A DNA stretch of 24,942 nt from DATFGK01 sp046712825 (lineage in GTDB: Bacteria; Actinomycetota; AC-67), in assembly GCA_046712825.1 (NCBI GenBank), contig JBKKCR010000003.1, positions 1 to 24,942 of the forward strand, in the 5' to 3' direction. Within the stretch, counting starts at the first letter, position 1. Each line of letters begins with the position of its first letter. Positions 24,294-24,942 of this stretch are shown here, in pieces. The notes beneath the pieces were generated by a model. It made no database searches. It saw nothing but the letters and a program-made list of their open reading frames with translations, and was not told the DNA's origin. Both the position numbers and the translations under genes were made by a program.

Positions 24294-24942
24294 ATGATGG
24301 TGGTCGCTGTACAGCCATTTTCAACGCAAGAAGGTGTCGATGCGACGCTGGGCCGCTGGGCCGCAGCACGATACGGCTTAATCACGCGAGCCGACGCTGT
24401 GCGCTTCGGCGCAACGCGAGCAATGATCCGATGGCGTCTCGCGAACGGTCGTTGGGAGGAGCCATACAGCGGCGTCTATCGCCTGGTCGGCTCTCCGACA
24501 ACGTGGCGACAACAGCTTCTCGCTGTCTGTCTGTCGAGCGGCAACGCTGCTATCGCTTCGCACCGAGCCGCGGGTCGGCTCGTGCGGCTGGCGGGCGTGG
24601 AATCGAAGGTGCTCGAGATCACCGTCCCGAGAAGGAGGCGTCGGGTACGGAAGGGCATCGTGATTCACGAGGCGGTGCTCCTTCCAAGTGTCGATGTGGC
24701 CGTGGTCGATGCGATACCGGTGACGACGGTGACCCGCACTCTGATCGACCTCGGCGCCGTCGTGTCTAAAGATGTGCTCGAGGAGGCGCTCGACGACGCA
24801 CTTCGACGATCACTCACCTCGATCCGGCGGCTCCGCTGGCGACTTGATGCGCTCGCCAAGCCCGGCCGCCCCGGGATCGCTGCGATCCGCAGCCTTCTCG
24901 GCGCGCGCCAGCCCGGCCATGTCACCCCGAAGAGCACCCTCG
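24294..24942 (+). CDS. AbiEi/DUF559-type protein, truncated at the window edge
   Basis: A frame open from ATG 24294 (or 24297) to the last base, 216 codons, with no stop in the window. The N-terminal part reads like the winged-helix of AbiEi-type antitoxins: AAARYGLITRADAVRFGAT, then RWRLANGRWEEPYSGVYRLVG. A middle domain follows with AVCLSSGNAAIASHRAAGRL and VVDAIPVTTVTRTLIDLGAV. This architecture is common in actinobacteria, often with a C-terminal DUF559 Vsr-like nuclease domain that would lie beyond the window. Codon use looks less GC-biased than in the suf genes (TTA, CGA, GTA, ATA occur), consistent with recent transfer or low expression. No Shine-Dalgarno is visible. Function is unproven: antitoxin, regulator or DNA-related enzyme. 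Confidence 0.75.
   Translation, partial: MMVVAVQPFSTQEGVDATLGRWAAARYGLITRADAVRFGATRAMIRWRLANGRWEEPYSGVYRLVGSPTTWRQQLLAVCLSSGNAAIASHRAAGRLVRLAGVESKVLEITVPRRRRRVRKGIVIHEAVLLPSVDVAVVDAIPVTTVTRTLIDLGAVVSKDVLEEALDDALRRSLTSIRRLRWRLDALAKPGRPGIAAIRSLLGARQPGHVTPKSTL

Noticed and set aside
23324..24769. Rightward open frame of 481 codons across sufS and the AbiEi-like gene
   Set aside because: It is a different frame from two genes with clear family motifs, and its product is Arg-rich without any recognisable fold.

Overview
The window is a GC-rich, densely packed bacterial chromosome segment. Many genes overlap by 1 to 17 bases (ATGA, GTGA and TGATG junctions), GTG starts are common, and at least two genes look leaderless. 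The gene order sufB-sufD-Rieske ferredoxin-sufC-sufS and the lpdA/E2/lipB/lipA cluster point to an actinobacterium (Actinomycetota), probably an uncultured or deep-branching lineage. This is inferred from gene content and style; no rRNA or tRNA is present to confirm it. No mobile element or CRISPR array was seen.

Layout. Positions 1-21 hold the first codons of a leftward gene. 292-1634 is a two-gene rightward unit: a carboxymuconolactone decarboxylase-family protein and a short-chain dehydrogenase. 1658-3831 holds a leftward SAM methyltransferase and a divergent membrane-anchored SGNH-hydrolase-like protein. 3828-8201 is a leftward lipoyl operon, lpdA, 2-oxoacid dehydrogenase E2, lipB, lipA, with gcvT (an enzyme of another lipoyl-dependent system) divergent at 8308-9375. 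9391-15474 is a leftward cobalamin operon, btuF-btuC-btuD-cobO-cobU-cobT-cobS plus a zinc-ribbon/DUF2007 membrane protein. It is preceded by a good promoter, a cobalamin riboswitch and a hairpin over the btuF ribosome binding site. 15753-16121 is a DUF59/SufT-like Fe-S factor, followed by a convergent O-methyltransferase, a two-domain rhodanese and a small secreted protein with four cysteines. 19040-24179 is the SUF Fe-S operon sufB, sufD, Rieske ferredoxin, sufC, sufS, with a 9-4-9 inverted repeat over its presumed transcription start. The right edge holds a truncated AbiEi/DUF559-type protein.

How the genes fit together. Much of the window makes or loads cofactors. SUF and the SufT-like protein build Fe-S clusters. 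LipA needs such clusters and, with LipB, lipoylates the E2 protein, which LpdA reoxidises; GcvT acts on a lipoylated H protein encoded elsewhere. The cobalamin genes import corrinoid, adenosylate it and attach the nucleotide loop under riboswitch control, which suggests cobinamide salvage. I did not find a convincing wholly new system. The best leads are the sufB operator without a nearby regulator gene, the riboswitch and its RBS-masking hairpin, the overlapping divergent starts at 2740-2794, the unknown secreted protein, and the AbiEi-like gene cut off at the right edge.
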